Of a stretch of 64,000 nt of DNA, positions 40,671 to 51,654 are shown one piece after another. The DNA lies in assembly GCA_002928515.1 (NCBI GenBank), contig PERI01000003.1, forward strand, positions 1-64,000, given 5' to 3'. The notes below the pieces were generated by a model, which saw only the letters and a list, made by a program, of their open reading frames with translations, had not been told where the DNA came from and did no database searches. A program made the translations under genes and the position numbers. Positions within the stretch are counted from its first letter, which is position 1. Every line of letters starts with the position of its first letter. The stretch comes from Hyphomicrobium sp. (GTDB taxonomy: Bacteria > Pseudomonadota > Alphaproteobacteria > Rhizobiales > Hyphomicrobiaceae).

Positions 40671-41235
40671 CGTTTTGCTCCTCTTTGTGCCTGTTGGTAT
40701 GGTCGCGTTGGGATCTGGCTTCGGGATCATTCCCCTGCCTTTTGAAATGTTCGTTCTGGCTGAAAACATGCCGGTGATCTTTCGTGCGCATATGGTGGCG
40801 GCTGCCTTTGCTTTGCTCCTGGCGCCAGTTGTGATCGCCGTGCGCCATAGACCCGAGCTTCACTGCATGCTCGGACGGCTGTTGGGCGCTTTCGTGGTGG
40901 TAGGAGGGCTGACCGCACTTCCTGTCGCCATATTCAGTCATTCCGGAATGATCGCGCGTGCAGGTTTTTTTATGCAAGGCCTCGTTTGGATGGCGCTGTT
41001 CATTGCGGGATTCATGTCCATTGGCAGGGGCGATAGAAGCCGCCATATTCGGTTCATGGTCGCCATGGTTGCCGTCACGACTGGCGCGGTTTGGTTTCGA
41101 CTGATGACGGGAACGGCGATTGCTTTGCAGTTGCCGTTCGAGCCTGTTTACGCATTCGCAGCGTGGGCCGCGTGGATTGCTCCGCTCACCGTCGTTGTTA
41201 TGTTTCCAAAGTCTGTCGCGAAGGCGTTGGCCTAG
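40603..41235 (+). CDS. DUF2306-like integral membrane protein
   Basis: AHMVAAAFALLLAPVVIAVRHRPELHCMLGRLLGAFVVVGGLTALPVAIFSHSG...RFMVAMVAVTTGAVWFRLMTG; several TM helices. Start at 40591 or 40603. Confidence 0.7.
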   Translation: MTISATLHDKRRPIASRLGRTLIVLLLFVPVGMVALGSGFGIIPLPFEMFVLAENMPVIFRAHMVAAAFALLLAPVVIAVRHRPELHCMLGRLLGAFVVVGGLTALPVAIFSHSGMIARAGFFMQGLVWMALFIAGFMSIGRGDRSRHIRFMVAMVAVTTGAVWFRLMTGTAIALQLPFEPVYAFAAWAAWIAPLTVVVMFPKSVAKALA

Positions 41236-41280
41236 CGGTAGGCGTCAGCTAGTGTCTGCCCGCTTCAACTGAGGACAGAC

Positions 41281-42201
41281 ATGACGAAAGCCATAACGCC
41301 GTCTCGCGACATTGCACGCTTGATCGAAATCATGGCGGCGTTGCGCACGCCTATCACGGGTTGTCCCTGGGATCTGGAGCAAAACTTTCAAACGATTGCG
41401 CCCTACACGATCGAAGAAGCCTACGAAGTTGCAGACGCTATTCAGCGCCGCGATCTTGCCGATCTCAAAGATGAGTTGGGAGATCTGTTGTTGCAGGTCG
41501 TCTATCACGCGCGCATGGCCGAAGAAGAACGTGCTTTTGCATTTGGCGATGTTGTAGAGGGCGTGACGCGGAAAATGATCCGGCGCCACCCGCATGTGTT
41601 TGGAGATGGAACAGCCCGTAGCGCTGCTGACGTCGATGGGCTTTGGGCTAAAATCAAAGCTGAAGAGCGTGCCGAGAAAGCTGCGGAACGTGCAAAGCTA
41701 TCAGCATCTGATTCAGCCGCAGCAGTTCATGGCTCAATACAAAATGCACCCACTTCTATCCTCAGCGATGTTCCGATCTCGCTGCCTGCGTTGACACGCG
41801 CGATCAAGTTGCAGGACAAAGCCGCGAAGGTTGGATTTGATTGGCCTAACCTGGCGCCTGTCTTCGACAAGTTAAAGGAGGAGCTGGAAGAGCTAGAGGA
41901 AGCGATCGCCGCCTCCGCAAAGCACGTTTCGGCCCAGCACGAGGCGAACTCGCAGAAAAAAAATTCAGCTGCTGCCATTCAGGAAGAGTTTGGTGATCTG
42001 CTATTCGTGATGGCGAACATCGCGCGTCACTTGAAAATTGATCCTGAGGATGCGCTGCGATCTGCGAATGCAAAATTCACGCGACGCTTCGCGCACATCG
42101 AATCGCGGCTTGCCGAAAAAGGTTCAGCGCCGGTGCAATCAACATTGCAAGAGATGGATGCGCTTTGGGACGAAGCGAAGACGCAGGAGAGAAAAGGCTA
42201 A
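41281..42201 (+). CDS. mazG: Nucleoside triphosphate pyrophosphohydrolase
   Basis: LIEIMAALRTPITGCPWDLEQNFQTIAPYTIEEAYEVADAIQRRDLADLKDELGDLLLQVVYHARMAEE. Confidence 0.95.
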   Translation: MTKAITPSRDIARLIEIMAALRTPITGCPWDLEQNFQTIAPYTIEEAYEVADAIQRRDLADLKDELGDLLLQVVYHARMAEEERAFAFGDVVEGVTRKMIRRHPHVFGDGTARSAADVDGLWAKIKAEERAEKAAERAKLSASDSAAAVHGSIQNAPTSILSDVPISLPALTRAIKLQDKAAKVGFDWPNLAPVFDKLKEELEELEEAIAASAKHVSAQHEANSQKKNSAAAIQEEFGDLLFVMANIARHLKIDPEDALRSANAKFTRRFAHIESRLAEKGSAPVQSTLQEMDALWDEAKTQERKG

Positions 42202-43427
42202 TCGGTCCCCTGCCCGTCGCGGATGAAATCCGCCACATGCTCCGGCCTGAATCCGAGCCCGAGAATACGGGCCGGGATGCGCGAAAGCACCGGCAAGCCG
42301 GTCAGAAGCCGCAGCGCGAGCGGCGGCTTGATGCGCCCCTTCCCCGATAAAGCCGGAGCGATAATGGTATTTTGCATCACGAGTTGCAGACGTTGCGTTG
42401 CCTTGGTCGGCCACTCGCGCCGCGCCTGAACGCGTTCCACATCGCCATCCGTCAATTGGCCGTCGCGCAAGGGTGCTGAAAGCAGGTTTGCCGTTGCGAC
42501 AGCGTCTTGGATCGCCAGATTGATGCCGACGCCGCCGACCGGGCTCATGGCGTGAGCCGCGTCGCCGATGCACAGAAGGCCAGGCCGCGACCATGACGTC
42601 AACCGGTCAACCTGGACGACGAGCAGCTTGACGTCGTCAAAATTTTCGATAGACGCGGCGCGCGCCGCTTCAAACGGTACGAGCGCGCCAACGGACTTCT
42701 GGAACGCTGCAAGCCCCTCGCTGCGGACGCGCGCATTGGCGCCCTTTGGGATGACGAATGCACACTGCCAATAATCGCCGCGATTGAGCATGATGAAAAT
42801 GCTCCCGGAATCGAACCGGGCTTGCATCTGAGCAGAATCCGTTGCGAGGCGCGGCAGGCGGAACCAGAGCGCGTCCATAGGAGCGCCGAACGTCTCGCTC
42901 TTGAGACCGGCGGCTTTACGCAGCGTCGACGTCCGTCCGTCGGCGGCAACGACAAGATCGGCGCCGACCGTCAATGCGCCCTTGGACGTCTCGACCGAAA
43001 CGCCGGTGACACACCCGTTTTCGATGATGAGGGACCGAACCTCGGCCTCCATCAGCAGTTCGAAGCCGGCGTAGGCCCGGCCTTTACCGGCCAGAAAATT
43101 CAGGAAATCCCATTGTGGGATCATGGCGATGAACGGCGCGGCGGCGGCAAGGTGGGAAAGGTCGGCGAGTTGCACCGTCGTTTCGCCGAAGCGGGCACGC
43201 AAGTGGCGCACAGGTTCATGCGGTATCGTCAAAAATTCATCCAGCCAGCCGAGTTCATGCAGAACCTGCATCGTCGAGGGATGCACGGTATCGCCGCGAA
43301 AATCGCGCAAGAAATCGGCGTGTTTTTCAAGGACAAGAACTTTGACGCCTGCCCGCGCGAGCAAGACGCCGAGCATCATGCCTGCTGGCCCGCCGCCTGC
43401 GATGCAGCACTGCACGCGCTGTTCCAT
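42198..43427 (-). CDS. FAD-dependent oxidoreductase/monooxygenase (UbiH/PHBH family)
   Basis: CCIAGGGPAGMMLGVLLARAGVKVLVLEKHADF; LVVAADGRTSTLRKAAG; LLCIGDAAHAMSPVGGVGINLAIQDA. Confidence 0.92.
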   Translation of the reverse strand: MEQRVQCCIAGGGPAGMMLGVLLARAGVKVLVLEKHADFLRDFRGDTVHPSTMQVLHELGWLDEFLTIPHEPVRHLRARFGETTVQLADLSHLAAAAPFIAMIPQWDFLNFLAGKGRAYAGFELLMEAEVRSLIIENGCVTGVSVETSKGALTVGADLVVAADGRTSTLRKAAGLKSETFGAPMDALWFRLPRLATDSAQMQARFDSGSIFIMLNRGDYWQCAFVIPKGANARVRSEGLAAFQKSVGALVPFEAARAASIENFDDVKLLVVQVDRLTSWSRPGLLCIGDAAHAMSPVGGVGINLAIQDAVATANLLSAPLRDGQLTDGDVERVQARREWPTKATQRLQLVMQNTIIAPALSGKGRIKPPLALRLLTGLPVLSRIPARILGLGFRPEHVADFIRDGQGTD

Positions 43428-43437
43428 GACCGCAACT

Positions 43438-44856
43438 TTAGACGTGAATGCCGGCCTTGAGAAGCTGGGCGATCACGCGGCCCTTCTTTTCACTGGCGAT
43501 GCGGACCTTAAGTTGCACCGCGCCGTCGTCGCCGATGGATCGCGTCATCACGTCTGTATTTTCATACAGCCAGGCAATCAACGCACCTTCGTGACCTGGA
43601 ATTTTCAGTTCCAGTATTTCATCGGCCAAGCCCAGCCGTGCGTCGATGGCATCGAAGAGCTGATCGATGCCTGCGCCGGTTGCAGCTGACACCAAAACCG
43701 GATGGCGTTCCTCTCGCCCGGCATCGTTGTGGAGTTGCCCAAGGCGATCGGAATCCAAAAGATCAACTTTGTTCCAGACTTCCAAAATGTGATTGTCGGC
43801 GGGTAAGGTATCGATGCCAAGGTCGCCAAGAACTTTTTCGACGTCCTGCGCCTGCGCTTCGGTTTCTTCATGAGCGATGTCGCGCACGTGCAAAATGAGA
43901 TCGGCTTCGATGACCTCTTCGAGAGTCGCGCGGAAGGCGGCCACGAGCATCGTCGGGAGGTCAGAGATAAATCCAACAGTGTCCGATAAAATAATGCGCC
44001 GCGCACTGGGCAGCTTGACTTCGCGCATCGTAGGATCGAGCGTCGCGAACACTTGGTCCATGGCTAGAACGCCTGCACCGGTGATCTTGTTAAACAAGGT
44101 CGATTTACCGGCGTTCGTGTAGCCTACAATGGCGACGATGGGGTAGGGCACTTTACGGCGACCCTTGCGATGTAGCTCGCGTGTCTTGGCGACTTCGGCA
44201 AGATCGCGTTTGATCGCATCGATGCGATCTTGCAACATACGACGGTCGAGTTCGATCTGGGCTTCACCGGGGCCACCGAGAAAGCCGCCACCGCCGCGCT
44301 GGCGTTCCAAGTGGGTCCAGGCGCGAACGAGACGCCCCTTCTGATAGGTCAGATGTGCGAGTTCGACTTGCAGCACGCCTTCACGGGTTCGCGCGCGTGC
44401 GCCAAAAATCTCCAAGATCAAGCCGGTGCGATCGACGACCTTCGTGTTCCAGGCCTTTTCGAGATTGCGTTGCTGCACCGGATTGACGATGTGATCGACG
44501 ACGACGAGGCCGATTTCCAGCTCGCTAATGGTTTGGCGCAGTTCATCGACTTTGCCGGAGCCAAATAACGTTGACGGCCGTGGCTCGGATAACGGAACGA
44601 TGAATGCATCGATGATATCGAGATCGATTGCGTTCGCGAGGCCGATGGCTTCAGCCAAGCGATTTTCAGGCGTGTGGATTTGGGCGAACGGTTTCGTCTT
44701 TTCGCCGACGCGCACTTGTCGCTTCCAGACCGGCACAAGCACCAGCGTTCGCGAACGCGGCGCGCGCGTGTCTTCCGAAGCGCGCTTGCGACGATTTTTC
44801 GGCGTGTTGTTTTGGTCCGTAGTGTCGTCAGCGTCGTCGCTGGCCGTGGTCGTCAC
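43438..44856 (-). CDS. hflX: GTPase HflX
   Basis: [89 protein letters not shown]. Confidence 0.95.
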   Translation of the reverse strand: MTTTASDDADDTTDQNNTPKNRRKRASEDTRAPRSRTLVLVPVWKRQVRVGEKTKPFAQIHTPENRLAEAIGLANAIDLDIIDAFIVPLSEPRPSTLFGSGKVDELRQTISELEIGLVVVDHIVNPVQQRNLEKAWNTKVVDRTGLILEIFGARARTREGVLQVELAHLTYQKGRLVRAWTHLERQRGGGGFLGGPGEAQIELDRRMLQDRIDAIKRDLAEVAKTRELHRKGRRKVPYPIVAIVGYTNAGKSTLFNKITGAGVLAMDQVFATLDPTMREVKLPSARRIILSDTVGFISDLPTMLVAAFRATLEEVIEADLILHVRDIAHEETEAQAQDVEKVLGDLGIDTLPADNHILEVWNKVDLLDSDRLGQLHNDAGREERHPVLVSAATGAGIDQLFDAIDARLGLADEILELKIPGHEGALIAWLYENTDVMTRSIGDDGAVQLKVRIASEKKGRVIAQLLKAGIHV

Positions 44857-45104
44857 CCGCTGATGCTTTCGCCATCTTGGTCGTTCAAGTTGACTGGCCC
44901 ACCGGGCATAATGGTCGATATCGCGTGCTTATAGACAAGTTGCGAATGGCCATCGCGACGCAGCAGAACACAGAAGTTATCGAACCAACTGACGATACCT
45001 TGCAGCTTCACACCATTGATTAAAAAGATGGTGAGAGGTGTTTTGTTTTTTCGAACGTAGTTGAGAAATGTGTCTTGCAGATTTTGGGTTTTTTCGGCCG
45101 CCAT
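44853..45104 (-). CDS. hfq: RNA chaperone Hfq
   Basis: [67 protein letters not shown]. Confidence 0.97.
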   Translation of the reverse strand: MAAEKTQNLQDTFLNYVRKNKTPLTIFLINGVKLQGIVSWFDNFCVLLRRDGHSQLVYKHAISTIMPGGPVNLNDQDGESISG

Positions 45105-45286
45105 GTTTTTTATCCGCTTATTATTGTTGAACGTCTTTTATGCGCTGTGATCGTTTGCGGTTCGTTGGACGCTTTTGAAGCCTGCGTCGCGCAGACTCGG
45201 GACTGGGTCGCGAGCGTGCTAAAGGATACCGAGTTCGTCCCTTAATTAAAGCCCTTCTATGGCCAAGCTGCACATCAATTGAGCAA

Positions 45287-46150
45287 TTATAGCGCTGAAA
45301 TTTCAGCACATTGATGAAATTGCGATCTTAAACGCTGCGACACAATTCCAGGCTTTCCGTTACCGACGGGCTGTCCGTCAATGCGGACGACGGGCATGAC
45401 GGTGTTTGTCGCTGATGTGATAAATGCTTCCTCAGCGTCGAGCGCTTCAGCGCGCGTGAAGGCGCGTTGCTCCACTTTCATTTGATATTCGCGCGCAACA
45501 TCGAGCGCTGTTGCGCGCGTGACGCCGCCCAGAATGCGATGATCGAGCTGGCGGGTGACGAGCACCCGATCGCGGGTGACGATCCATGCGTTACTGGATG
45601 CACCCTCCGTGATGTAGCCTTCGCTATCGACGAACCAAGCTTCGCGTGCGCCATCCTGTTTGGCGGCATCTTTTGCAAGGCACGCCGGGAGCAGCATCAC
45701 GGTCTTGATGTCAGAGCGCCCCCAGCGACGATCGGGCATCGTTTTAACGGCGATGCCGACCGCAGCCAGCGCATTGTTTTTTTCGCGTTGTTGAGAACGC
45801 GCCAAGACCACAAGTGTCGGCTCGACCTCGTCATCTGGAAAAGCAAAGTCGCGAGGCCCCTCGCCGCGCGTCACTTGCAGATAAACAACGCCATCGCGCA
45901 CACGATTGCGGCGGATGACTTCACGGATCACGAGTTGTAGCGATGCCCGCCCCATCGGTGTGCGAATACCCAGTTCACCCAGCGAGCGTTCTAAGCGCAC
46001 CAAGTGCCGGGTTGCATCGACGAGTTTGCCGCCGAGAATTTCTATGACCTCGTAAACGGAATCGGCGAATTGAAAGCCGCGATCTTCGGCGTGCACCAAG
46101 GCATCGGCATAGGGCCGATAGCTACCGTTGACGTAAATGATCCGGCTCAC
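45287..46150 (-). CDS. D-amino-acid transaminase (class IV aminotransferase)
   Basis: YRPYADALVHAEDRGFQFADSVYEVI; VYLQVTRGEGPRDF; EGASSNAWIV; EEAFITSATNTVMPVVRIDG. Confidence 0.92.
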   Translation of the reverse strand: MSRIIYVNGSYRPYADALVHAEDRGFQFADSVYEVIEILGGKLVDATRHLVRLERSLGELGIRTPMGRASLQLVIREVIRRNRVRDGVVYLQVTRGEGPRDFAFPDDEVEPTLVVLARSQQREKNNALAAVGIAVKTMPDRRWGRSDIKTVMLLPACLAKDAAKQDGAREAWFVDSEGYITEGASSNAWIVTRDRVLVTRQLDHRILGGVTRATALDVAREYQMKVEQRAFTRAEALDAEEAFITSATNTVMPVVRIDGQPVGNGKPGIVSQRLRSQFHQCAEISAL

Positions 46151-46177
46151 GCGAGAAGCTCCCGTGCTCTGTCATAC

Positions 46178-47575
46178 TTAGAGGGAGCGCATTTCGCCGG
46201 CACGCTGGTCCGACGATACGCCCAGCGCTCGCAGCTTACGATGCAATGCAGACCGCTCCATGCCGACGAACTCTGCCGTGCGAGAAATGTTGCCGCCAAA
46301 GCGATTGATCTGCGCTAGCAAATATTCGCGTTCGAAGATTTCGCGAGCCTCGCGCAACGGCAATGACATCAAATGTTCAGCACCGCCATTGACCGGAAGC
46401 GGTACGTTGGAACCGATTTCATCTGGCAACATTTCCGCTGTGATGACGGCATTCGGTTCGCCACCTGCCAAGATCAACAAGCGTTCGACATTGTTGCGCA
46501 ACTCGCGCACGTTGCCCGGCCAATCATGGGCTTGAAGGACTGCAATTGCATCTTCGCCGATACGGCGCGGGGCAAGGCCTGACGCCTGCGCCACCTGGCC
46601 GATAAAAAACTGAATGAGGTCGGGAATGTCTTCGCGACGCTCAGCCAAGCTTGGCACGCGCAATGTCACGACGTTCAAGCGGTGATAGAGATCTTCGCGG
46701 AAACGGCCTTCGCGGATGTCTTGTTCTAGATCGCGACTGGTGGACGAAATGATGCGCACATCGACGGAGACTTTTTGCGCGCCGCCCAATCGTAAAAATT
46801 TCTGTTCGACAAGAACGCGCAAGACTTTGCCTTGGGTCTCCATCGGCATGTCGGCGATTTCATCGATATAAAGTGTGCCGGTGTGCGCCTCTTCCAGCGC
46901 GCCGACTTTACGGGGACCGCCGGTTCGATCTTCGGTGCCGAACAATTCTTCTTCGACGCGATCGGGTACCATTGCCGCGGCGTTCAAGACGACAAACGGG
47001 CCTTCAGCACGCAGCGACTTCTGATGCAATACGCGGGCAGCCAATTCTTTACCGGTGCCTGACGAACCACGGATCATGATACGGCTGTTGGTTGGGGCCG
47101 CCTTTTCGACGTGGCCCTTTAACTGATTGATCGCGGGTGACTTTCCAATCATATCGGCCGACACGACGGTGCGTTCTTTGAGGTCGCGCACTTCGCGCTT
47201 CAACTGCGAAGCTTCGAGTGCGCGCAAGACGACAAGGTTCATGCGGTCGGATTTGAAGGGCTTCTCGATGTAATCGTAAGCTCCACGCTTGATCGCCGTG
47301 ACAGCCGTTTCGATGTTGCCATGACCCGAGATAATGACGACGGGCAAATCTGGATGCGTGCGCTTCATGACAGTGAGAACTTCCAAGCCGTCGAGCCTGC
47401 TACCCTGCAACCAGATGTCGAGAATGACGAGGTGCGGCCTGCGATCTTCAATAGCTTTCAGCGCTTCGTCGCTGTCGCGCGCGATGCGGGTTTTGTGCCC
47501 CTCGTCTTCAAGGATACCGGCTACGAGATCGCGGATGTCGGCTTCGTCGTCTACGATGAGAATATCAGCTGCCAT
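46178..47575 (-). CDS. ntrX: Nitrogen assimilation response regulator NtrX
   Basis: MAADILIVDDEADIRDLVAGILEDEGH; AAA+ RGSSGTGKELAARVLH and VPDRVEEELFG; Fis-type C-terminus; paired with NtrY. Confidence 0.94.
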   Translation of the reverse strand: MAADILIVDDEADIRDLVAGILEDEGHKTRIARDSDEALKAIEDRRPHLVILDIWLQGSRLDGLEVLTVMKRTHPDLPVVIISGHGNIETAVTAIKRGAYDYIEKPFKSDRMNLVVLRALEASQLKREVRDLKERTVVSADMIGKSPAINQLKGHVEKAAPTNSRIMIRGSSGTGKELAARVLHQKSLRAEGPFVVLNAAAMVPDRVEEELFGTEDRTGGPRKVGALEEAHTGTLYIDEIADMPMETQGKVLRVLVEQKFLRLGGAQKVSVDVRIISSTSRDLEQDIREGRFREDLYHRLNVVTLRVPSLAERREDIPDLIQFFIGQVAQASGLAPRRIGEDAIAVLQAHDWPGNVRELRNNVERLLILAGGEPNAVITAEMLPDEIGSNVPLPVNGGAEHLMSLPLREAREIFEREYLLAQINRFGGNISRTAEFVGMERSALHRKLRALGVSSDQRAGEMRSL

Positions 47576-47609
47576 AACGTGGCTCCCTGGACTTGATCGT
47601 GGTTCTGTA

Positions 47610-49952
47610 TCACACCCCGCCAGCGCTCAGCGCTGCGGGTTCGATTGTTGCAGTAGAATGTTCGTGAGCGGCAGCGGTCTTGACAGGCAGCGTCATGCGG
47701 ACAAGCGCGCCCCGGTGTCGGGTTTCGGTCAGTGGGGCGTCTTCAAGCGCCAGCGTTCCGCCGTGCTGTTCGACAATTTTCTGAACAATGGCGAGCCCTA
47801 AGCCTGTGCCCTTCGCTCTCGTTGTTACATATGGTTCGAGCAAGCGTGCGCGGTTCTGCTTTGGCAAACCTATCCCATTGTCGATGACTTCGATTGCGAC
47901 ACGATCGGAAGATGGCAGCATGCGGACTTCGATGTCGCCACGATACCCGTCGGGTCGTCCTTGCGCTTCGCCAAAACCTTCGATGGCTTCGGTTGCGTTT
48001 TTGATGAGGTTGGTGACGGCTTGCGAAATCAGTCGAAGATCGAAACGCGCACGCACCGGCGCACTTGGTAACGTCAGGCGTAAATCGACGCTGCGATTGC
48101 CTTCGCGAAACAGCACGGCGGGTTCTTGTACAGCGAGCCGCAAATCCTGATCGGCCATTTCCGGCTGGGGCATGCGCGCAAACGATGCAAACTCATCGAC
48201 CATGCCTTTGATGTGGCCCGTCTGTCGTTCGATTGTCTGGGTCAGCGTTTCGAACAGCTCGCGGTTTTCGACAACCTGCTTGCCGAATTTTTTGCGTAGT
48301 CGTTCGGCTGAAAGTTGTATCGGCGTGAGTGGGTTTTTAATTTCGTGGGCGATGCGACGCGCTACATCCGCCCAGGCACTTGTCCGCTGCGCTTGCACAA
48401 GTTCGGAGACGTCATCGAACGTCACGACCGAGCCGACGTCACCTTCTCCCGCGCGCTCGCGCGTAATCCGGACAGCGAAGGTTCGTTCTTCATCGCCGAC
48501 TTGGCGCTTGATCTCATGCTGGCCCTTGGCTTTAAGACCACTGTCGTCTTGCGCTGCCAGCACGTCACGAAATTCGGGAATGACATCGACAAGCGGTTTA
48601 CCGATGGCATCGTCACTCCTGATGCCGATCAAGCCTTCGGCCGAGCGACTGAGCAAGGTGATGCGATCGGAACTGTCGAGACCGATCACGCCAGCGGAGA
48701 CACCAGATAGAACGGCTTCCATAAAGTTACGCCGTTCGGTCAACTGCGTGTTGGCTGTGACGAGCGCATCTTGCTGGCCCTTAAGCTCGCGCGTCATGTG
48801 ATTGAAGGTTGCAGATAGACGTCTCAGATCGCCCTCGCCGCGTTTTTCCGGCAGCGCAAAGGCGAGATTGCCTTGCGAGACTTCCTGCGCGCCAGCAATC
48901 AAGCGTCGGATCGGTGCCACAAAACGGCCCGCAAACCACATACCGGCCCAGACGGCCGCCAACAGTGCGGTCGTCGAAATCATGAAGTAGATTAGACCGT
49001 GGGCGATTTTCAAACCGCCCTTGGACTGGCGCAATCGATTGTACTCGTCGACATTTTGTTCGGTGCGCCGCAAGTGGCCGATCACCTTCGGACTGACGCC
49101 ACGCGCCACATACAAATACTGACCGGGAAATTTTTCGAGTTTGGCGACCGCTGAAACCCTATAGCTATCGGACGGCATAATCAGCGGCACTTGACCGGCT
49201 TGAGCCTGCTCGATGACGGCGACCGGCGGCACCATGTACGGCAACTTGGGATCATCCAGCGCCATGGTGCTGGGCACACCCTCACGATCGATCACATAGG
49301 CGGAAGTCAGATCGCGCAAGCCTGCTTGGCCGATCAGAAAATTTTGAAATCCTGCGGGATCGGCTTGCAAAGATTCTGCTGAGCCATCGATATCGCGCAC
49401 CATATTGACGATATCGGTGCGTATGATTTGGCCATGTTCTTCGACGTAGGCTTTGGCAACGTCGTAAGAATTATCGACGATGGCGCGTGTGCGGTTAGAG
49501 AACCATCCATCTAACGAGCGCGAGAACGTCGTGGTGGCGGCAACTGCGAGTAGAATTGCTGGCAACGCGGCAGTGATACTGAAGAGCGCAACGATGCGAG
49601 CGTGCAAGCGTGCACCCGGGATGCGTTGGTGCCAGGCGCGATAGAGGCCGATGACCTGCCAGACGATGATCGCGAACATGGCAATGATCAAAACGATATT
49701 GATGGCCAACGCCGTCAAGACCACTTCGTTGCGCGGCGCTATTGCGGTCAAACCCGTCAAGATCAGGTAGCTGGCCAAAGCCGAAATGATCGACAGGATG
49801 ACGGTTCCAAGGCCAATCCAGAACGCGCGGTCGGACGGATTCAATGCACTTTCCGCTTCGTCGATGACGGTCGCGCCGTTTGTTACAGGCGGCGGCGTCA
49901 GTTCTGGCGACGTTGCGGATAACGTCTCGCTGGTGTTGCTATCGCTCATCAC
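47610..49952 (-). CDS. ntrY: Sensor histidine kinase NtrY
   Basis: N-terminal TM region, [37 protein letters not shown]-terminal ATPase GTGLGLAIVQKIVEQHGG. Confidence 0.94.
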   Translation of the reverse strand: MMSDSNTSETLSATSPELTPPPVTNGATVIDEAESALNPSDRAFWIGLGTVILSIISALASYLILTGLTAIAPRNEVVLTALAINIVLIIAMFAIIVWQVIGLYRAWHQRIPGARLHARIVALFSITAALPAILLAVAATTTFSRSLDGWFSNRTRAIVDNSYDVAKAYVEEHGQIIRTDIVNMVRDIDGSAESLQADPAGFQNFLIGQAGLRDLTSAYVIDREGVPSTMALDDPKLPYMVPPVAVIEQAQAGQVPLIMPSDSYRVSAVAKLEKFPGQYLYVARGVSPKVIGHLRRTEQNVDEYNRLRQSKGGLKIAHGLIYFMISTTALLAAVWAGMWFAGRFVAPIRRLIAGAQEVSQGNLAFALPEKRGEGDLRRLSATFNHMTRELKGQQDALVTANTQLTERRNFMEAVLSGVSAGVIGLDSSDRITLLSRSAEGLIGIRSDDAIGKPLVDVIPEFRDVLAAQDDSGLKAKGQHEIKRQVGDEERTFAVRITRERAGEGDVGSVVTFDDVSELVQAQRTSAWADVARRIAHEIKNPLTPIQLSAERLRKKFGKQVVENRELFETLTQTIERQTGHIKGMVDEFASFARMPQPEMADQDLRLAVQEPAVLFREGNRSVDLRLTLPSAPVRARFDLRLISQAVTNLIKNATEAIEGFGEAQGRPDGYRGDIEVRMLPSSDRVAIEVIDNGIGLPKQNRARLLEPYVTTRAKGTGLGLAIVQKIVEQHGGTLALEDAPLTETRHRGALVRMTLPVKTAAAHEHSTATIEPAALSAGGV

Positions 49953-50198
49953 CCGCTAACTTTCACCGATAACCTCATGATTTCGCGGTATGTAAATGCT
50001 TCTGGGATGTCAGACCCAGAGCTAGGAACCAGCTCATCGCGACTATAGCGCTGGCAACGCGGCAACAGTTGGCAGCACACAACAGTGTAACTGTGACATT
50101 TTCGCGACGGGTGTGGCGAAGGACTGTGGGTTATGGGGAATTAGGGTGGCACGGCAGGGTATTGCTGCCGCCGCATTGGCCAATGCCTCGATAAATTA

Positions 50199-51644
50199 TT
50201 AGCTTTCGACCGTGCGCATGACGCGAATGTTGAGGTCGCGAATGCGGGCTCGCAGCGTATTGCGATTAAGTCCCAGCAGCTCGGCTGCCCGGATTTGGTT
50301 GCCACGCGTTGCCGCGAGTGCGGCGCTCAACAGCGGTTTTTCGACCTCTCTGATTACGCGATCGTACAGCCCGGGCGGCGGTAAATCTGAGCCGAAGGAT
50401 GAAAAATAGCGCGTCAGATAGCGCTCGATCGATTCCCCCAAATCGCCGTTTTCGCCGATGTTGCCGGATACCGGCGGTGGGGCCGACCCAGCTAATTCCT
50501 GCTCGACGATTTGTGCCGTGAGCGTGTCTTGCGGATAGAGCGCAACGAGACGTCTGACGACGTTCTCCAATTCACGCACGTTGCCTGGCCACTGGTGCGA
50601 TTTCAGACGCTCGATGGCGCCGGTCTCGATCGATTTCTGGCCCAGACCTTCACGGCCTGCCGTGCGGAGGAAATGACGGATCAAGTCGCCGACGTCTTCC
50701 AAGCGCTCGCGCAGCGGTGGCAGGCGCAAAGGCACTACGTTCAAACGATAAAACAGATCCTCTCTGAAGAGGCCTTGTTGAATTTGGCTTTTGAGATCGC
50801 GGTGGGTCGCGGCAATGATGCGGACGTTGGTTTTGATCGGCGTACGGCCGCCAACAGTTGTATATTCGCCCTGTTGCAAAACGCGGAGCAGTCGCGTTTG
50901 CGCTTCGAGCGGCATGTCGCCAATCTCATCCAGAAAAAGCGTTCCGCCTTCGGCTTGTTCGAAGCGGCCCGGCGTGCGCGATTGGGCGCCTGTGAAGGCA
51001 CCTTTCTCGTGCCCGAACAATTCGCTTTCGATCAGCTCACGTGGAATGGCGGCCATGTTGATTGGCACAAACGGCCCTTGGCGGCGTTTGCCGTAGTCGT
51101 GAAGCACGCGCGCGACCAATTCTTTGCCGGTGCCACTCTCGCCATTGATCATCACGGTGAGATCGGTTTGCGTGAGACGCGCCAGCACGCGGTAGATTTC
51201 CTGCATCGGCGGCGAGCGGCCGATGAGTGGCAATTCTTCGGTATCGCGATCACTCGGCGTCGGCTGGCGTTTGCGTCCCGGCTCTGACAACGCGCGGGCG
51301 ACAACGGCCACGACTTCATTGAGATCGAAGGGCTTGGGCAAATATTCGAAGGCGCCTTTTTCGGCTGCAGTGAGAGCGGTCATCAAAGTGTTTTGCGCGC
51401 TCATGACAATAATTGGCAAATCGGGGCGCAGCTTTTTCATACGCGGAATGAGATCGAATGCGTTTTCATCGGGCATGACAACGTCAGTGATGACGACATC
51501 GCCCTCGCCTTGGCTGACCCAGCGCCAGAGCGTGGCGGCATTGCCGGTTGCACGCGGCGCATAGCCAGCGCGCGCCAATGCCTGATTAAGTACGGTGCGG
51601 ATCGCCGTATCGTCGTCAGCAATTAAGACGGTGCCTCGAGCCAT
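50199..51644 (-). CDS. ntrC: Nitrogen regulation protein NR(I)
   Basis: [58 protein letters not shown]-terminal [24 protein letters not shown]. Confidence 0.95.
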   Translation of the reverse strand: MARGTVLIADDDTAIRTVLNQALARAGYAPRATGNAATLWRWVSQGEGDVVITDVVMPDENAFDLIPRMKKLRPDLPIIVMSAQNTLMTALTAAEKGAFEYLPKPFDLNEVVAVVARALSEPGRKRQPTPSDRDTEELPLIGRSPPMQEIYRVLARLTQTDLTVMINGESGTGKELVARVLHDYGKRRQGPFVPINMAAIPRELIESELFGHEKGAFTGAQSRTPGRFEQAEGGTLFLDEIGDMPLEAQTRLLRVLQQGEYTTVGGRTPIKTNVRIIAATHRDLKSQIQQGLFREDLFYRLNVVPLRLPPLRERLEDVGDLIRHFLRTAGREGLGQKSIETGAIERLKSHQWPGNVRELENVVRRLVALYPQDTLTAQIVEQELAGSAPPPVSGNIGENGDLGESIERYLTRYFSSFGSDLPPPGLYDRVIREVEKPLLSAALAATRGNQIRAAELLGLNRNTLRARIRDLNIRVMRTVES

Positions 51645-51654
51645 CGTACTTCCT

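Noticed and set aside
50147-50166. Sigma-54-like sequence TGGCACGGCAGGGTATTGCT in the ntrC-ntrY gap
   Set aside because: The GG-to-GC spacing is wrong for sigma-54 (14 nt instead of 10) and there is no plus-strand gene downstream to serve.
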